DNA of 64,000 nt from Mucilaginibacter sp. JRF (GCF_015223065.1 NZ_JADFBY010000004.1:372001-436000), one strand, 5' to 3'; shown: positions 1 through 10,811, counted from the stretch's first letter. A program made the numbers and translations. Notes: generated by a model from the sequence alone, not told the origin.

Positions 1-2050
1 CCATGTTGTAGTTACCCATAACCTCTTCCACTTCTTTTGAAGCTTGAGCGATCAGCGTAACCTTTTCTTCAGGGATGTTGATATCTTTCAGGTTGAACGA
101 CAAGCCACCCTGGAATGCCATTTTGAAACCTAACTCCTTAATATCATCAAGGAATTGAGCCGCGCGGGCCATACCAGTATTTTTAACAACATCACCAATA
201 ATATCACGTAATGATTTTTTGGTAAGCAACTCGTTGATGTAACCTACTTCTTCAGGTACGTGCTGGTTAAACAGTACGCGGCCTACAGTAGTTTCAATCA
301 ATTTATTCACGATGCTGCCATCGCGCTCTTTAACGTTAGCTTTAACTTTAATAAAGGCGTGCAGGTCAATTTTCTTCTCGTTGTAGGCGATAATTACCTC
401 CTCGGCAGAGTAGAAAGATAAGCCTTGACCTTTTACCACACGTGTTTCATCAGTTTTACGGCCTTTGGTTATGTAGTACAAACCAAGCACCATGTCCTGA
501 GATGGTACGGTGATAGGCGTACCGTTTGCAGGGTTCAGGATGTTGTGTGATGCAAGCATCAATACCTGAGCCTCCAAAATAGCCGCATTACCCAGTGGTA
601 CGTGAACCGCCATCTGGTCACCGTCAAAGTCGGCGTTGAACGCGGTACAGGTTAATGGGTGCAACTGGATAGCTTTACCCTCAACCAAACGTGGCTGGAA
701 CGCCTGTATACCCAGCCTGTGCAGCGTAGGCGCACGGTTTAGTAACACAGGGTGACCTTTAAGTACGTTCTCTAATATATCCCAAACTAATGGGTCTTTA
801 CGGTCAACTATCTTTTTGGCTGATTTTACTGTTTTAACCACACCACGCTCAATCATCTTGCGAATGATGAATGGTTTAAACAGCTCGGCTGCCATATCTT
901 TAGGTAAACCACACTCGTGTAATTTAAGGTTAGGACCTACAACAATTACCGAACGTGCAGAGTAATCGACACGTTTACCTAATAAGTTTTGACGGAAACG
1001 GCCTTGTTTACCTTTCAGAATGTCTGAAAGTGATTTAAGGGCACGGTTACCTTCAGTTTTTACAGCGTTAACTTTACGTGAGTTATCAAATAACGAATCC
1101 ACAGCTTCCTGTAGCATACGTTTTTCGTTACGTAAAATTACTTCCGGTGCTTTAATCTCGATCAAACGTTTTAAACGGTTGTTACGGATGATAACACGAC
1201 GGTAAAGGTCATTCAAGTCAGATGTAGCGAAACGGCCACCCTCTAACGGCACCAACGGACGTAACTCAGGCGGGATAACCGGAACGATCTTAACGATCAT
1301 CCACTCAGGGTTATTCTCGATACGGTTTTTAGCATCACGGAAAGCCTCAACAACCTGTAAGCGTTTTAACGCCTCGTTTTTACGTTGTTGTGAAGTTTCG
1401 TTAGCTGCCTGGTGGCGCAGGTTGTATGAAAGTGAATCCAGATCAAGGCGTTTCAGTAATTCTTCAAGCGCCTCGGCACCCATCTTGGCCACAAATTTCT
1501 GTGGGTCCTTATCGTCAAGGTACTGGTTCTCTTTTGGTAAAGTATCTAATACATCAAGGTATTCTTCTTCAGTAAGGAAATCCATTTTCTGGATGCCATC
1601 ACCTTCTTTAATACCCGGCTGTATAACTACATATCTTTCGTAGTAAATAATAAGGTCGAGCTTTTTGGTTGGTAAACCTAAAAGGTAACCTATTTTGTTT
1701 GGTAATGAACGGAAGTACCAGATGTGCGCAACCGGAACCACTAAGTTAATGTGGCCCATACGTTCACGGCGTACTTTCTTTTCAGTTACTTCAACACCAC
1801 AACGGTCACACACGATGCCTTTGTAACGTATACGTTTGTATTTACCGCAATGGCACTCATAATCTTTAACCGGACCGAAGATACGTTCGCAAAACAAACC
1901 ATCGCGCTCAGGCTTGTAAGTCCTGTAGTTGATGGTTTCCGGCTTCAAAACTTCACCGCTTGAACGCTCAAGTATAGACTCCGGAGAGGCCAGACTGATT
2001 GTAATGCTGGTGAAATTACTTTTGATTTTATTATCCTTTTTGTAAGACAT
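1..2050 (-). CDS. rpoC: DNA-directed RNA polymerase subunit beta' (partial, C-terminus outside window)
   Basis: This is the largest subunit of RNA polymerase and carries the catalytic magnesium site. About 683 N-terminal residues are present, and the gene runs off the left edge. The protein starts [10 protein letters not shown] at an ATG at 2048-2050. The N-terminal zinc-binding cysteines (YECHCGKYK and CDRCGVEV) lie near residue 70. The universal NADFDGD motif that holds the active-site magnesium is read from roughly 616-636, near residue 472, which fits the family. The gene follows rpoB after a 104-bp gap containing octamer repeats and a hairpin, and is almost certainly cotranscribed with it. 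The identification is essentially certain. Only the length and C-terminus cannot be judged. Confidence 0.98.
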   Translation of the reverse strand, partial: MSYKKDNKIKSNFTSITISLASPESILERSSGEVLKPETINYRTYKPERDGLFCERIFGPVKDYECHCGKYKRIRYKGIVCDRCGVEVTEKKVRRERMGHINLVVPVAHIWYFRSLPNKIGYLLGLPTKKLDLIIYYERYVVIQPGIKEGDGIQKMDFLTEEEYLDVLDTLPKENQYLDDKDPQKFVAKMGAEALEELLKRLDLDSLSYNLRHQAANETSQQRKNEALKRLQVVEAFRDAKNRIENNPEWMIVKIVPVIPPELRPLVPLEGGRFATSDLNDLYRRVIIRNNRLKRLIEIKAPEVILRNEKRMLQEAVDSLFDNSRKVNAVKTEGNRALKSLSDILKGKQGRFRQNLLGKRVDYSARSVIVVGPNLKLHECGLPKDMAAELFKPFIIRKMIERGVVKTVKSAKKIVDRKDPLVWDILENVLKGHPVLLNRAPTLHRLGIQAFQPRLVEGKAIQLHPLTCTAFNADFDGDQMAVHVPLGNAAILEAQVLMLASHNILNPANGTPITVPSQDMVLGLYYITKGRKTDETRVVKGQGLSFYSAEEVIIAYNEKKIDLHAFIKVKANVKERDGSIVNKLIETTVGRVLFNQHVPEEVGYINELLTKKSLRDIIGDVVKNTGMARAAQFLDDIKELGFKMAFQGGLSFNLKDINIPEEKVTLIAQASKEVEEVMGNYNM

Positions 2051-2068
2051 AGTCCCCTTTGATTTTAA

Positions 2069-2154
2069 TTATTGAAGGATTTAATTATTGAACTATTGAA
2101 TATTTTTAAAGGACTGAATTAAATAAACAATTCAGTCCTTCAATAACTCTATAA
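2069..2154. repeat. Octamer repeat array with 12-bp hairpin between rpoB and rpoC
   Basis: Four consecutive 8-bp units at 2069-2100 read TTATTGAA, GGATTTAA, TTATTGAA and CTATTGAA. A perfect 12-bp inverted repeat follows: AAGGACTGAATT at 2109-2120 and its complement at 2129-2140, with an 8-base loop. Two more octamers of the same family then appear in inverted orientation up to 2153. In the rpoBC transcript this would form a stem-loop without a clear U-tract, so I read it as a repeat or RNA-processing element rather than a terminator. The same octamer family recurs at 23834-23950. Confidence 0.7.
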
Positions 2155-5100
2155 TTATTCCAGCGTGATATCTAAACCTAAGCCGCGAAGCTCATGAACC
2201 AATACGTTGAATGATTCAGGAACTGATGGTGTAGGCAGGTTTTCACCTTTAACAATGGCTTCGTAAGTTTTGGCACGGCCGATAACATCATCCGATTTAA
2301 CGGTAAGTATCTCCTGCAGGATGTTAGCTGCACCAAATGCTTCCAGTGCCCAAACCTCCATCTCACCAAAACGCTGACCACCAAATTGTGCCTTACCACC
2401 CAATGGCTGTTGTGTGATAAGCGAGTACGGACCGATTGAACGGGCGTGCATCTTATCATCAACCATGTGGCCCAGTTTAAGCATATAGATGATACCTACC
2501 GTAGTTGGCTGATCAAAACGCTCACCGGTTAAGCCGTTGTGCAGGTACGTTTGACCTGACTCCGGTACGCCTGCTTTTTCGATCCATTGCTCTACCTCTT
2601 CGTGGGTTGCACCATCAAAAATAGGAGTAGCGAATTTTACGCCAAGCTCTTTACCGGCCCAACCTAAAACGGTTTCATATATCTGCCCAAGGTTCATACG
2701 CGAAGGTACACCCAGTGGGTTAAGTACAATATCAACAGGTGTTCCGTCATTCAGGAAAGGCATATCCTCGTCACGTACAATACGTGCAACAATACCTTTG
2801 TTACCGTGGCGGCCCGCCATTTTATCACCCACTTTAAGCTTACGCTTTTTAGCGATGTAAACTTTAGCCATTTGCACGATACCAGATGGCAGCTCATCAC
2901 CTACGCTGATCGCGAATTTATCACGACGGTAAGCACCCAATTCCTCATTTATCTTGATGTTGTAGTTATGAAGTAGAATTTTGATCTGATCATTCTTATC
3001 ATCATCAGTTGTCCATTTAGTTGGGTTGATGTTTTCGTAGTTAAGCTCAGCAAGAATTTTTTGCGTGAACTTAACGCCTTTAGCTACAAAAAGCTCTTTA
3101 TAAACGTTGAATACACCTTGCGAAGTTTTACCATTAACTATTTCAAACAGTTTTTCGATCAGGGTATTTTTCAGCTCTTTTAAAGCTTTATCATGCTTGG
3201 TATCCAGTTTCTCTAACTGTGCTTTTTCTTCAGCTTTTGAAGTCTTTTTAGCACGAGAGAACAACTTGGTATCAATAACCACACCGCTTATTGATGGCGG
3301 AGTTTTTAATGAAGCATCCTTAACGTCGCCTGCTTTATCACCAAATATGGCGCGTAACAGTTTCTCCTCCGGTGAAGGATCAGACTCACCTTTAGGGGTG
3401 ATCTTACCGATCAGGATGTCGCCTTCCTTAACCTCAGCACCAACACGGATGATACCGTCTTCGTCAAGGTCTTTGGTAGCTTCTTCAGATACGTTAGGGA
3501 TATCAGCGGTCAGCTCCTCCTCACCACGTTTAGTATCACGAACTTCAAGCTCGAACTCCTCAACGTGTAATGAAGTGAATATATCCTGCGATACAACACG
3601 CTCAGATATTACGATCGCATCCTCAAAGTTGTAACCTTGCCAAGGCATGAATGCCACTTTAAGGTTACGGCCTAATGCCAATTCACCATCTTGTGTAGCG
3701 TAACCCTCACAAAGCACCTGGCCTTTTTCAACCCTCTCGCCTTTTTTAACAATCGGCTTAAGGTTCATGGTAGTGCTCTGGTTAGTTTTCTTGAACTTGG
3801 TCAGTCGGTATGATTTTGAATCACCATCGAATGATACCAAACGGTCAAGCTCGTTACGGTCATATTTAATACGGATCTCGTTAGCATCAACATACTCAAC
3901 CACACCATTGCCTTCGGCATTGATCAGGGTACGAGAGTCTTTTGCTACACGTCCTTCCAAACCGGTACCTACAATTGGTGCCTCTGGGCGTAAAAGTGGT
4001 ACGGCCTGGCGTTGCATGTTCGAACCCATCAACGCACGGTTAGCATCATCATGCTCCAGGAATGGGATCAATGATGCTGCGATTGATGTAATCTGGTTTG
4101 GCGCAACGTCCATGTAATCTAACCTTTCAGGCTCAATTACCGGGAAGTCACCCTCAAAACGTGCCTTAACACGTGGGGTATCAAAATTACCTTTATCATC
4201 GTACATGGCGTTTGCCTGTGCGATAGTTTTGCCGTCCTCATCCTCTGCTGACAAGTATACTACAGGCTCATCAACTGCTACTTTACCTTCAACCACACGT
4301 TTGTACGGAGTTTCGATAAAGCCCAGGTTATTGATCTTGGCGTGTACACAAAGAGAAGATATCAGACCAATGTTCGGGCCTTCAGGAGTTTCGATAGTAC
4401 ACAAACGACCGTAGTGGGTGTAGTGAACGTCACGAACCTCGAAACCTGCACGCTCACGTGACAGACCACCGGGACCTAAAGCTGAAAGACGACGCTTGTG
4501 CGTGATCTCCGCCAATGGGTTGGTTTGGTCCATGAACTGTGACAGCTGGTTGGTGCCAAAGAAAGAGTTGATCACTGACGATAGTGTACGCGCGTTGATC
4601 AGGTCGGTTGGCGTGAACACCTCGTTGTCACGAATATTCATACGCTCGCGGATGGTACGGGCCATACGCGCTAAACCTACACCGAATTGAGCATAAAGCT
4701 GCTCACCCACGGTACGTACACGACGGTTTGACAAGTGATCGATATCATCCACCTCAGCTTTTGAGTTGATCAGTTTGATCAAATATTTAACAATGGCGAT
4801 GATATCCTGCTTAGTTAATACCTTGATCTCGTCAGAAGTATCTAACTTAAGCTTACGGTTGATGCGGTAACGACCCACATCACCCAAATCATATCTTTTA
4901 TCAGAGAAGAATAAACGATCGATGATACCACGTGCGGTTTCCTCATCAGGTGGTTCAGCGTTACGTAACTGGCGGTAGATGTGCTCAACCGCTTCTTTCT
5001 CTGAGTTTGAAGTATCTTTTTGTAGAGTATTATATATAATGGTATAATCGCCACTGGTTGATGCATCTTCCTTGTTCAGGATGATGGTTTTTACACCAGC

Positions 5101-5958
5101 GTCAATTATCATATCAATATGATCATCTTCCAGTATAGTTTCACGCTCAAGGATGATCTCATTACGGTCGATAGACACTACCTCACCGGTATCTTCGTCA
5201 ACAAAGTCTTCAACCCATTTTTTAAGTACCCTTGCAGCAAGCTTACGGCCGATGTATTTTTTCAAGCCTGATTTGCTCACCTTAACCTCGTCGGCCAGTT
5301 CAAACAGCTCAAGGATGTCCTTGTCTGAATCGTAACCGATGGCGCGAAGCAGCGTAGTAACCGGGAATTTCTTTTTACGGTCAATGTAAGCGTACATAAC
5401 GTTGTTAACGTCAGTAGCGAACTCGATCCATGATCCCTTGAACGGAATTACACGGGCTGAGTAAAGTTTGGTACCATTAGTGTGGCGGCTTTGGCCGAAG
5501 AACACACCTGGTGAACGGTGCAGCTGCGATACAATAACGCGCTCGGCACCATTTATAACAAAAGTACCTTTCGGTGTCATGTATGGGATAGTACCCAGGT
5601 ACACGTCCTGTACTATTGTTTCAAAATCTTCATGCTCCTCGTCATTACATGATAACTTAAGCTTAGCCTTTAACGGCACGCTGTAAGTTAATCCGCGCTC
5701 AATACACTCTTGTATATCGTAACGTGGCGGATCAATAAAATAATCAAGAAATTCAAGAACGAAGATGTTTCTTGAATCTGAGATAGGAAAGTTTTCGGCA
5801 AATACTTTGAACAACCCTTCTTTATAACGGTTGTCTGAAGTTGTTTCCAATTGAAAAAATTCCCGGAAAGATTGTAACTGAACATCCAGGAAATCCGGGT
5901 ATTCCAATACCTTACGGCTGGTTGCAAAGTTTACTCTTTGATTTTTTGTGTTTGCCAA
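2155..5958 (-). CDS. rpoB: DNA-directed RNA polymerase subunit beta
   Basis: This is the second large catalytic subunit of RNA polymerase, 1267 aa, typical of the shorter Bacteroidota RpoB. The rifampicin-pocket region is recognisable near residues 460-490 ([20 protein letters not shown] and [14 protein letters not shown]). The C-terminal [20 protein letters not shown] clamp segment is also visible. The only start that gives the conserved N-terminus [11 protein letters not shown] is a TTG at 5956-5958. No in-frame ATG lies nearby, so this essential gene appears to start at TTG. It lies 175 bp downstream of rplL, beyond a strong hairpin, and is followed by rpoC. Confidence 0.98.
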   Translation of the reverse strand: MANTKNQRVNFATSRKVLEYPDFLDVQLQSFREFFQLETTSDNRYKEGLFKVFAENFPISDSRNIFVLEFLDYFIDPPRYDIQECIERGLTYSVPLKAKLKLSCNDEEHEDFETIVQDVYLGTIPYMTPKGTFVINGAERVIVSQLHRSPGVFFGQSRHTNGTKLYSARVIPFKGSWIEFATDVNNVMYAYIDRKKKFPVTTLLRAIGYDSDKDILELFELADEVKVSKSGLKKYIGRKLAARVLKKWVEDFVDEDTGEVVSIDRNEIILERETILEDDHIDMIIDAGVKTIILNKEDASTSGDYTIIYNTLQKDTSNSEKEAVEHIYRQLRNAEPPDEETARGIIDRLFFSDKRYDLGDVGRYRINRKLKLDTSDEIKVLTKQDIIAIVKYLIKLINSKAEVDDIDHLSNRRVRTVGEQLYAQFGVGLARMARTIRERMNIRDNEVFTPTDLINARTLSSVINSFFGTNQLSQFMDQTNPLAEITHKRRLSALGPGGLSRERAGFEVRDVHYTHYGRLCTIETPEGPNIGLISSLCVHAKINNLGFIETPYKRVVEGKVAVDEPVVYLSAEDEDGKTIAQANAMYDDKGNFDTPRVKARFEGDFPVIEPERLDYMDVAPNQITSIAASLIPFLEHDDANRALMGSNMQRQAVPLLRPEAPIVGTGLEGRVAKDSRTLINAEGNGVVEYVDANEIRIKYDRNELDRLVSFDGDSKSYRLTKFKKTNQSTTMNLKPIVKKGERVEKGQVLCEGYATQDGELALGRNLKVAFMPWQGYNFEDAIVISERVVSQDIFTSLHVEEFELEVRDTKRGEEELTADIPNVSEEATKDLDEDGIIRVGAEVKEGDILIGKITPKGESDPSPEEKLLRAIFGDKAGDVKDASLKTPPSISGVVIDTKLFSRAKKTSKAEEKAQLEKLDTKHDKALKELKNTLIEKLFEIVNGKTSQGVFNVYKELFVAKGVKFTQKILAELNYENINPTKWTTDDDKNDQIKILLHNYNIKINEELGAYRRDKFAISVGDELPSGIVQMAKVYIAKKRKLKVGDKMAGRHGNKGIVARIVRDEDMPFLNDGTPVDIVLNPLGVPSRMNLGQIYETVLGWAGKELGVKFATPIFDGATHEEVEQWIEKAGVPESGQTYLHNGLTGERFDQPTTVGIIYMLKLGHMVDDKMHARSIGPYSLITQQPLGGKAQFGGQRFGEMEVWALEAFGAANILQEILTVKSDDVIGRAKTYEAIVKGENLPTPSVPESFNVLVHELRGLGLDITLE

Positions 5959-6077
5959 GGGATTAAAATTTTAGTTTACTTATACTATCAGATATGATCT
6001 TGTGTCTGATTATAAGGATGTGAGCGTTGCCTGTGCGGCCATATCTGATGCCTCAAATCCAAAACCTGTATAAACAG

Positions 6078-6119
6078 CAATAGACCCCGACCTAAAACGG
6101 TCGGAGTCTGATGCTATTG
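6078..6119 (-). promoter_or_regulatory. Hairpin in the rplL-rpoB gap (candidate attenuator or RNA-processing site)
   Basis: An imperfect but long stem forms in the rplL-rpoB spacer. CAATAG at 6078-6083 pairs with CTATTG at 6114-6119. Inside it, GACCCCGACC at 6083-6092 pairs with GGTCGGAGTC across a TAAAAC loop, with one mismatch. On the minus strand it is not followed by a clean U-run, so full termination is unlikely. In Escherichia coli the same spacer holds a partial attenuator and an RNase III site. A similar role here is inferred from position only. Confidence 0.5.
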
Positions 6120-6133
6120 TGTGTTGGGTTAAC

Positions 6134-6517
6134 TTATTTAACCTCAACTACCGCTCCGGCTTCTTCTAATTGTTTTTTAAGAGCTTCAGCTTCTTCTTTA
6201 GATACACCAGCTTTTAATTCTTTTGGTGCACCGTCAACAAGATCTTTTGCTTCTTTCAAACCAAGACCGGTTAAGTCTTTAACTAATTTTACTACAGCTA
6301 ATTTCTGACCACCAGCTTCTTTCAAGATAACGTCAAATGAAGTTTTCTCAGCAGCAGCTGGAGCAGCGTCATCGCCACCAGCAGCAGGAGCAGCAACAGC
6401 AACAGCTGCAGCAGCAGGCTCGATGCCGTACTCGTCTTTTAAGATTTGAGCTAATTCGTTTACTTCTTTTACTGTTAAGTTTACTAACTGCTCAGCAAAC
6501 GCTTTTAAATCTGCCAT
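6134..6517 (-). CDS. rplL: 50S ribosomal protein L7/L12
   Basis: This is the ribosomal stalk protein that recruits translation GTPases, 127 aa. It has an N-terminal dimerisation helix ([20 protein letters not shown]), an Ala/Gly/Pro-rich flexible hinge at about residues 35-58, and a compact C-terminal domain. The C-terminal domain carries the conserved [20 protein letters not shown] segment and ends GAVVEVK. The start is an ATG at 6515-6517. It lies 63 bp downstream of rplJ, the stalk base that binds L12 dimers, in the standard rplJ-rplL order. The hinge makes a glutamine-rich antisense frame that is not a gene. Confidence 0.97.
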   Translation of the reverse strand: MADLKAFAEQLVNLTVKEVNELAQILKDEYGIEPAAAAVAVAAPAAGGDDAAPAAAEKTSFDVILKEAGGQKLAVVKLVKDLTGLGLKEAKDLVDGAPKELKAGVSKEEAEALKKQLEEAGAVVEVK

Positions 6518-6580
6518 TTTATTTAAATTTTTACTTTAATACTTTGTGTTTGTTAATTGCGAACTTTAATAAGGTGTTCG

Positions 6581-7102
6581 TTAACCTTCTCTCTCTTGTA
6601 ATGTTTTTACAATACCTGCCAGTTTGTTTCCGCCTGATTGAAGCGCTGAAACAACGTTCTTTGCTGGTGATTGCAGTAATCCGATGATCTCGCCGATCAA
6701 CTCTTCTTTTGACTTCAATTTGGTCAAAGTATCGAGTTGGTTATCGCCAATAAATACAGCCGAATCAATATATGCTGCTTTTAAAACCGGTTTGTCACCT
6801 TTTCTTCTCAGTTTCTTGATCAACTTAGCCGGAGCTGTTGCTGATTTTGAGAATAATATAGATGATGAACCTTTTAATACATCATAAATCGGATCGAAAT
6901 CGCCGCCTACAGCTTCCATAGCTTTTTTGATCAAGCTATTTTTTGCTACCTGTATTTTGATGTCATTTTCAAAACACTGACGACGGATATCATTGATTTT
7001 TGCAACCGTTAAATCAGCAGTATCAGTAATATAAAAGTTACCGTACTCTTTGATTTGCTCAGTAAGGGCAAGAACAAGTTCGTATTTTTCTTCTTTATTC
7101 AT
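6581..7102 (-). CDS. rplJ: 50S ribosomal protein L10
   Basis: This is the stalk base protein that anchors L7/L12 dimers to 23S rRNA, 173 aa, a usual length. The N-terminus MNKEEKYELVLALTEQIKEY and the internal VAKNSLIKKAMEA segment match the L10 family. The C-terminal helix, around residues 135-173, is the L12-binding tail. Its ATG lies 2 bp after the rplA stop, so translational coupling is likely. I saw no long L10-type autoregulatory leader directly upstream, unlike in Escherichia coli, because the gap to rplA is so short. Confidence 0.97.
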   Translation of the reverse strand: MNKEEKYELVLALTEQIKEYGNFYITDTADLTVAKINDIRRQCFENDIKIQVAKNSLIKKAMEAVGGDFDPIYDVLKGSSSILFSKSATAPAKLIKKLRRKGDKPVLKAAYIDSAVFIGDNQLDTLTKLKSKEELIGEIIGLLQSPAKNVVSALQSGGNKLAGIVKTLQEREG

Positions 7103-7104
7103 GA

Positions 7105-7803
7105 TTAGATCCCCGCTACTGTTTTGGTTTCAATTTCAATTCCTGGCGACATAGTTGCTGAGAGATGGATACTCTTGAAATATGTTCCTTTTGCTGCTGA
7201 TGGTTTTAATTTTGAGATGGTCTGTAAAATTTCCAGAGCGTTCTCATAAATTTTCTCAGCAGGGAAAGATGACTTTCCTATTGAGGCATGGATGATACCG
7301 GTTTTGTCAACCTTAAAGTCGATCTTACCAGCCTTAACCTCAGTTACAGCTTTACCGATATCGGTAGTTACTGTGCCTGATTTAGGGTTAGGCATAAGGT
7401 TACGCGGGCCTAATATACGACCTAAACGACCTACCTTAGCCATAACACTTGGCATAGTGATGATAATATCAACATCAGTCCATCCGCCTTCAATTTTGGC
7501 AATATAATCATCCAAACCTACGTAATCCGCACCTGCGTCCTTTGCTTCCTGCTCTTTGTCAGGAGTACAAAGTACCAGTACACGTACAGTTTTACCGGTT
7601 CCATGAGGTAATGTTGCAATACCACGCACCATTTGATTGGCTTTACGCGGGTCAACACCTAAACGTACATCTATATCTACTGATGCGTCAAACTTGGTTA
7701 AAGAAATTTCTTTTACCAAAGCAGATGCATCCTGTAATGAGTATGCTTTATTGGCCTCAATTTTGGATAGTGCCGCTTTTTGATTTTTTGTTAATCTTGC
7801 CAC
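7105..7803 (-). CDS. rplA: 50S ribosomal protein L1
   Basis: L1 forms the mobile stalk at the ribosomal E site and in many bacteria represses its own L11-L1 mRNA. The protein is 232 aa. The N-terminus [15 protein letters not shown] comes from a GTG start at 7801-7803. The signature region [20 protein letters not shown] is near residues 115-134, followed by [13 protein letters not shown]. It lies 23 bp after rplK and 2 bp before rplJ, within the rplKAJL order. The identification is secure. Confidence 0.97.
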   Translation of the reverse strand: MARLTKNQKAALSKIEANKAYSLQDASALVKEISLTKFDASVDIDVRLGVDPRKANQMVRGIATLPHGTGKTVRVLVLCTPDKEQEAKDAGADYVGLDDYIAKIEGGWTDVDIIITMPSVMAKVGRLGRILGPRNLMPNPKSGTVTTDIGKAVTEVKAGKIDFKVDKTGIIHASIGKSSFPAEKIYENALEILQTISKLKPSAAKGTYFKSIHLSATMSPGIEIETKTVAGI

Positions 7804-7826
7804 TGTCTTAAACTGATTATTATAAA

Positions 7827-8270
7827 TTAATTGTTCCAGGGAGCCGTACCTGATACGTTGATCCCCATGCTGCGTGCAGTACCTGCAACCATTTTCATGG
7901 CTGATTCAACTGTGAACGCATTTAAGTCAGTCATTTTATCTTTAGCGATGGTTTCAACCTGATCCCAGCTTACAGTTGCAACTTTTTTACGGTTGGGTTC
8001 TGCTGAGCCGCTTTTCAAACCTGATACCTCAAGTAACTGGATAGCTACAGGAGGGGTTTTAATGATAAAATCAAAAGACTTGTCTACGTAAACAGTAATA
8101 ACCACAGGTAACACTTTACCAGGTTTATCCTGGGTACGTGCATTAAACTGCTTGCAAAACTCCATAATGTTCACACCTTTTGCACCCAATGCAGGGCCAA
8201 TTGGAGGAGATGGATTTGCAGCGCCGCCTTTAACTTGTAGTTTTACTAACGCACCGACTTCTTTTGCCAT
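7827..8270 (-). CDS. rplK: 50S ribosomal protein L11
   Basis: L11 binds the GTPase-associated centre of 23S rRNA and is needed for the stringent response through RelA-type enzymes. The protein is 147 aa. Visible family marks are the proline-rich N-terminal segment [21 protein letters not shown], and near the C-terminus the [10 protein letters not shown] motif of the rRNA-binding domain. The ATG is at 8268-8270. It follows nusG after a 193-bp gap, the largest within this part of the operon, which may hold a leader or internal promoter. It is followed closely by rplA. Confidence 0.97.
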   Translation of the reverse strand: MAKEVGALVKLQVKGGAANPSPPIGPALGAKGVNIMEFCKQFNARTQDKPGKVLPVVITVYVDKSFDFIIKTPPVAIQLLEVSGLKSGSAEPNRKKVATVSWDQVETIAKDKMTDLNAFTVESAMKMVAGTARSMGINVSGTAPWNN

Positions 8271-8463
8271 TTTAGTTTTACTTTAATTAATTACTCAATG
8301 TTAGTAAGTGGAAGCTATGTAACATTTTGTTTGTGAGCGGTGGTTTATGAATAGTAAGTTGTAAAACCCTCTACCTCTAACCCATTCACTCAACTTCTTT
8401 TATTAACAAGTTAGCGGTAAAGACAAACAGCTGTCGCTGCTCACTAATTACCGCTTACTATAA
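8271..8463 (-). promoter_or_regulatory. nusG-rplK spacer with inverted repeat (candidate leader element)
   Basis: This 193-bp gap has no plausible open frame. It contains an inverted repeat, AGCGGTAA at 8413-8420 and TTACCGCT at 8448-8455. The enclosed loop holds a second short stem (GACA with TGTC around AACAGC). I found no perfect TAnnTTTG promoter element here. Since L1 in other bacteria represses its operon by binding a leader upstream of rplK, this hairpin is a candidate regulatory site. That role is an inference from position. Confidence 0.35.
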
Positions 8464-9006
8464 TCATTCTTTTTCTACCTGCATGTAATTCAATTCAAGC
8501 GGCGTACGGCGCCCGAATATCTTTACCATTACCTTCAGTTTCTTCTTCTCTTCGTTCACTTCTTCGATCACTCCGCTGAAACCGTTGAAAGGTCCGTCCA
8601 TTACCTTTACATTTTCGCCCACATAATATGGTACGTTAATGGTTTCGGTTTGGGCGGTCATTTCGTCAACCTTACCTAAAATACGGTTAACTTCTGATTG
8701 GCGTAACGGTATGGCATTTCCGGCTTTATCACCTAAAAAGCCTATTACGCTATTTATATTTTTTATGATGTGCTCAAGCTCACCATCCAGAGCGGCTTCC
8801 ATTAAAACGTAGCCCGGAAAGTAGTTACGCTCTTTGGCTATCTTTTTGCCATCGCGCATCTGGTAATACTTTTCAGTAGGTATAAGCACCTGAGGTATCA
8901 GGTTTGAGATACCTAAGCGGCTAACCTCGGCATCTATATATTGCTTTACCTTTTTTTCTTTACCACTGATGGCTCTAACTACGTACCATTTTAACTGATC
9001 ACTCAT
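8464..9006 (-). CDS. nusG: Transcription termination/antitermination protein NusG
   Basis: NusG binds the RNA polymerase clamp, suppresses pausing, and links polymerase to Rho or the ribosome. The protein is 180 aa from the ATG at 9004-9006 ([20 protein letters not shown]). A TTG three codons upstream is less likely. The N-terminal NGN domain spans about residues 1-105 and includes [10 protein letters not shown]. The C-terminal KOW domain begins near residue 125 ([20 protein letters not shown]). It starts 12 bp after secE, the conserved bacterial pairing. Confidence 0.96.
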   Translation of the reverse strand: MSDQLKWYVVRAISGKEKKVKQYIDAEVSRLGISNLIPQVLIPTEKYYQMRDGKKIAKERNYFPGYVLMEAALDGELEHIIKNINSVIGFLGDKAGNAIPLRQSEVNRILGKVDEMTAQTETINVPYYVGENVKVMDGPFNGFSGVIEEVNEEKKKLKVMVKIFGRRTPLELNYMQVEKE

Positions 9007-9018
9007 CCTATTCAAAAA

Positions 9019-9213
9019 TTAAGCCAGTGAACTATAGAATTGTTTAAGCACGAAACCAATTAATTGATCCATACCAAAAATTAACGCGGCAATGATGATA
9101 GCTGCTATCAACACTAAAATAGCGCTGTTTAGCAACTCTCTCCATGTTGGCCAGGTTACCTTCTCGGTCAACTCTATGTACGACTCTTTTATATACTCAG
9201 TTACGTTAGCCAT
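9019..9213 (-). CDS. secE: Preprotein translocase subunit SecE
   Basis: This is the small essential subunit of the SecYEG inner-membrane translocon. The protein is 64 aa, the short single-span form. The amphipathic segment YIKESYIELTEKVTWPTWRE carries the conserved VTWPTWRE motif. One membrane helix follows, at about residues 29-52 (LNSAILVLIAAIIIAALIFG). The gene sits between tRNA-Trp and nusG, an arrangement common in many bacterial phyla. Confidence 0.96.
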   Translation of the reverse strand: MANVTEYIKESYIELTEKVTWPTWRELLNSAILVLIAAIIIAALIFGMDQLIGFVLKQFYSSLA

Positions 9214-9239
9214 TTTAGTGTTTGCTCTCTCTGTATAAG

Positions 9240-9310
9240 CACGGGAACAAGGATTCGAACCCTGATCAAAGGTTTTGGAGACCTCTATTCTACCGTTGAA
9301 CTATTCCCGT
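9240..9310 (-). tRNA. tRNA-Trp (anticodon CCA)
   Basis: The minus strand folds into a cloverleaf. The acceptor stem ACGGGAA/TTCCCGT is fully paired, with discriminator G. The D arm contains GTTCAACGGTAGAAT and the anticodon loop CTCCAAA gives anticodon CCA. The T arm is CAGGG TTCGAAT CCTTG. The 3' CCA is not encoded. It lies between tuf and secE, inside the superoperon. Confidence 0.95.
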
Positions 9311-9411
9311 GTGTTAGTTTTGTTATATTAAACAAAGTACTCAGAATTGCTTCCGAGTACTTTGTTTTATAATTAACCTAACCTTTACTGCTATTGCAGG
9401 ATAAGGAGAGA

Positions 9412-10599
9412 TTAGTTTAAGATCTCAGTTACCTGACCAGCACCTACTGTTCTGCCACCTTCACGGATAGCGAAACGTAAGCCTTTTTCCATTGCGATAG
9501 CGTTGATCAATTTTACAGTGATCGTTACATTATCACCTGGCATAACCATTTCTACACCTTCAGCAAGTGAAATTTCACCTGTTACGTCAGTTGTACGGAA
9601 ATAGAATTGCGGACGGTATTTGTTGAAGAATGGAGTGTGACGGCCACCTTCAGCTTTTGAAAGTACGTAAACTTCTGCTTTGAAATCTGTGTGAGGAGTT
9701 ACTGAACCTGGTTTACAGATAACCATACCACGACGGATATCAGTTTTCTCAATACCACGTAACAATAAACCTACGTTGTCACCAGCTTCACCACGGTCAA
9801 GGATCTTGCGGAACATCTCAACACCAGTAACGGTTGATTTTAAGTTCTCAGCACCCATACCCAGGATGTCAACTTGCTCACCAGAGTTGATCACACCACG
9901 CTCGATACGGCCAGTAGCAACTGTACCACGACCAGTGATTGAGAACACGTCCTCAACTGGCATCAAGAATGGAAGATCAGTTAAACGTGGAGGGATTGGA
10001 ATGTAATTATCTACAGCTTCCATTAGCTCCATGATTTTACCAACCCATTTAGGGTCAGCGTTCAAGCCACCAAGAGCAGAACCTTGGATAACTGGAATAT
10101 CATCACCTGGATATTCGTAGAATGATAATAATTCACGAATTTCCATTTCTACTAATTCTAATAATTCCGGATCATCAACCATGTCAACTTTGTTCATGAA
10201 AACAACAAGTGCAGGTACACCTACCTGACGAGCTAACAGGATGTGCTCACGGGTTTGTGGCATCGGACCATCAGTAGCAGCAACTACGATGATAGCACCG
10301 TCCATCTGAGCCGCACCGGTAACCATGTTTTTCACATAATCCGCGTGACCTGGACAGTCAACGTGTGCGTAGTGACGGTTAGCAGTTGAGTACTCAACGT
10401 GTGCTGTATTAATTGTTATACCACGCTCTTTTTCTTCAGGAGCAGAGTCGATTGAATCGAAAGAACGAGCTTCAGATAAACCCGCATCAGCTAATACTTT
10501 TGTAATTGCAGCTGTAAGGGTGGTTTTGCCGTGGTCAACGTGACCAATAGTACCGATGTTTAAGTGCGGCTTACTACGGTCAAACTTTTCTTTTGCCAT
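9412..10599 (-). CDS. tuf: Translation elongation factor Tu
   Basis: EF-Tu is the GTPase that delivers aminoacyl-tRNA to the ribosome. The protein is 395 aa, full length. The GTPase motifs are all present: [10 protein letters not shown] near residue 18, DCPGHADY near 80, and NKVDMVDD near 135. Beta-barrel domains 2 and 3 follow and end in [13 protein letters not shown]. It is flanked by tRNA-Thr(GGT) upstream and tRNA-Trp then secE downstream, matching the tufB position in Escherichia coli. No second tuf copy is visible in this window. Confidence 0.98.
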   Translation of the reverse strand: MAKEKFDRSKPHLNIGTIGHVDHGKTTLTAAITKVLADAGLSEARSFDSIDSAPEEKERGITINTAHVEYSTANRHYAHVDCPGHADYVKNMVTGAAQMDGAIIVVAATDGPMPQTREHILLARQVGVPALVVFMNKVDMVDDPELLELVEMEIRELLSFYEYPGDDIPVIQGSALGGLNADPKWVGKIMELMEAVDNYIPIPPRLTDLPFLMPVEDVFSITGRGTVATGRIERGVINSGEQVDILGMGAENLKSTVTGVEMFRKILDRGEAGDNVGLLLRGIEKTDIRRGMVICKPGSVTPHTDFKAEVYVLSKAEGGRHTPFFNKYRPQFYFRTTDVTGEISLAEGVEMVMPGDNVTITVKLINAIAMEKGLRFAIREGGRTVGAGQVTEILN

Positions 10600-10650
10600 G
10601 ATTTATATTAATTTGTAGGTTAATTTAACTTTTATAATTCTCTTACCTGA

Positions 10651-10722
<72 letters not shown>

Positions 10723-10730
10723 TATATTTT

Positions 10731-10772
10731 TTAGTTCCAGTTTACAGTTACCAGTTTTTAGTTTGCAGTTAA
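10731..10772. repeat. Degenerate heptamer array between tRNA-Gly and tRNA-Thr(GGT)
   Basis: Six consecutive 7-bp units can be laid out without gaps: TTAGTTC, CAGTTTA, CAGTTAC, CAGTTTT, TAGTTTG and CAGTTAA. They share a core of (C/T)AGTT. The units are degenerate, so this is not a simple microsatellite. It sits in the tRNA spacer and would be part of the precursor transcript. Confidence 0.65.
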
Positions 10773-10811
10773 ACTGCTTACCGCGAACCGCCTTCTGCAT
10801 ACTGTTAACTG

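Noticed and set aside
6337..6687. Plus-strand frame rich in glutamine opposite rplL and rplJ
   Set aside because: It is the antisense of the Ala-rich hinge of L7/L12 (GCA/GCT codons read as glutamine and leucine). It spans two real genes and has no family similarity.
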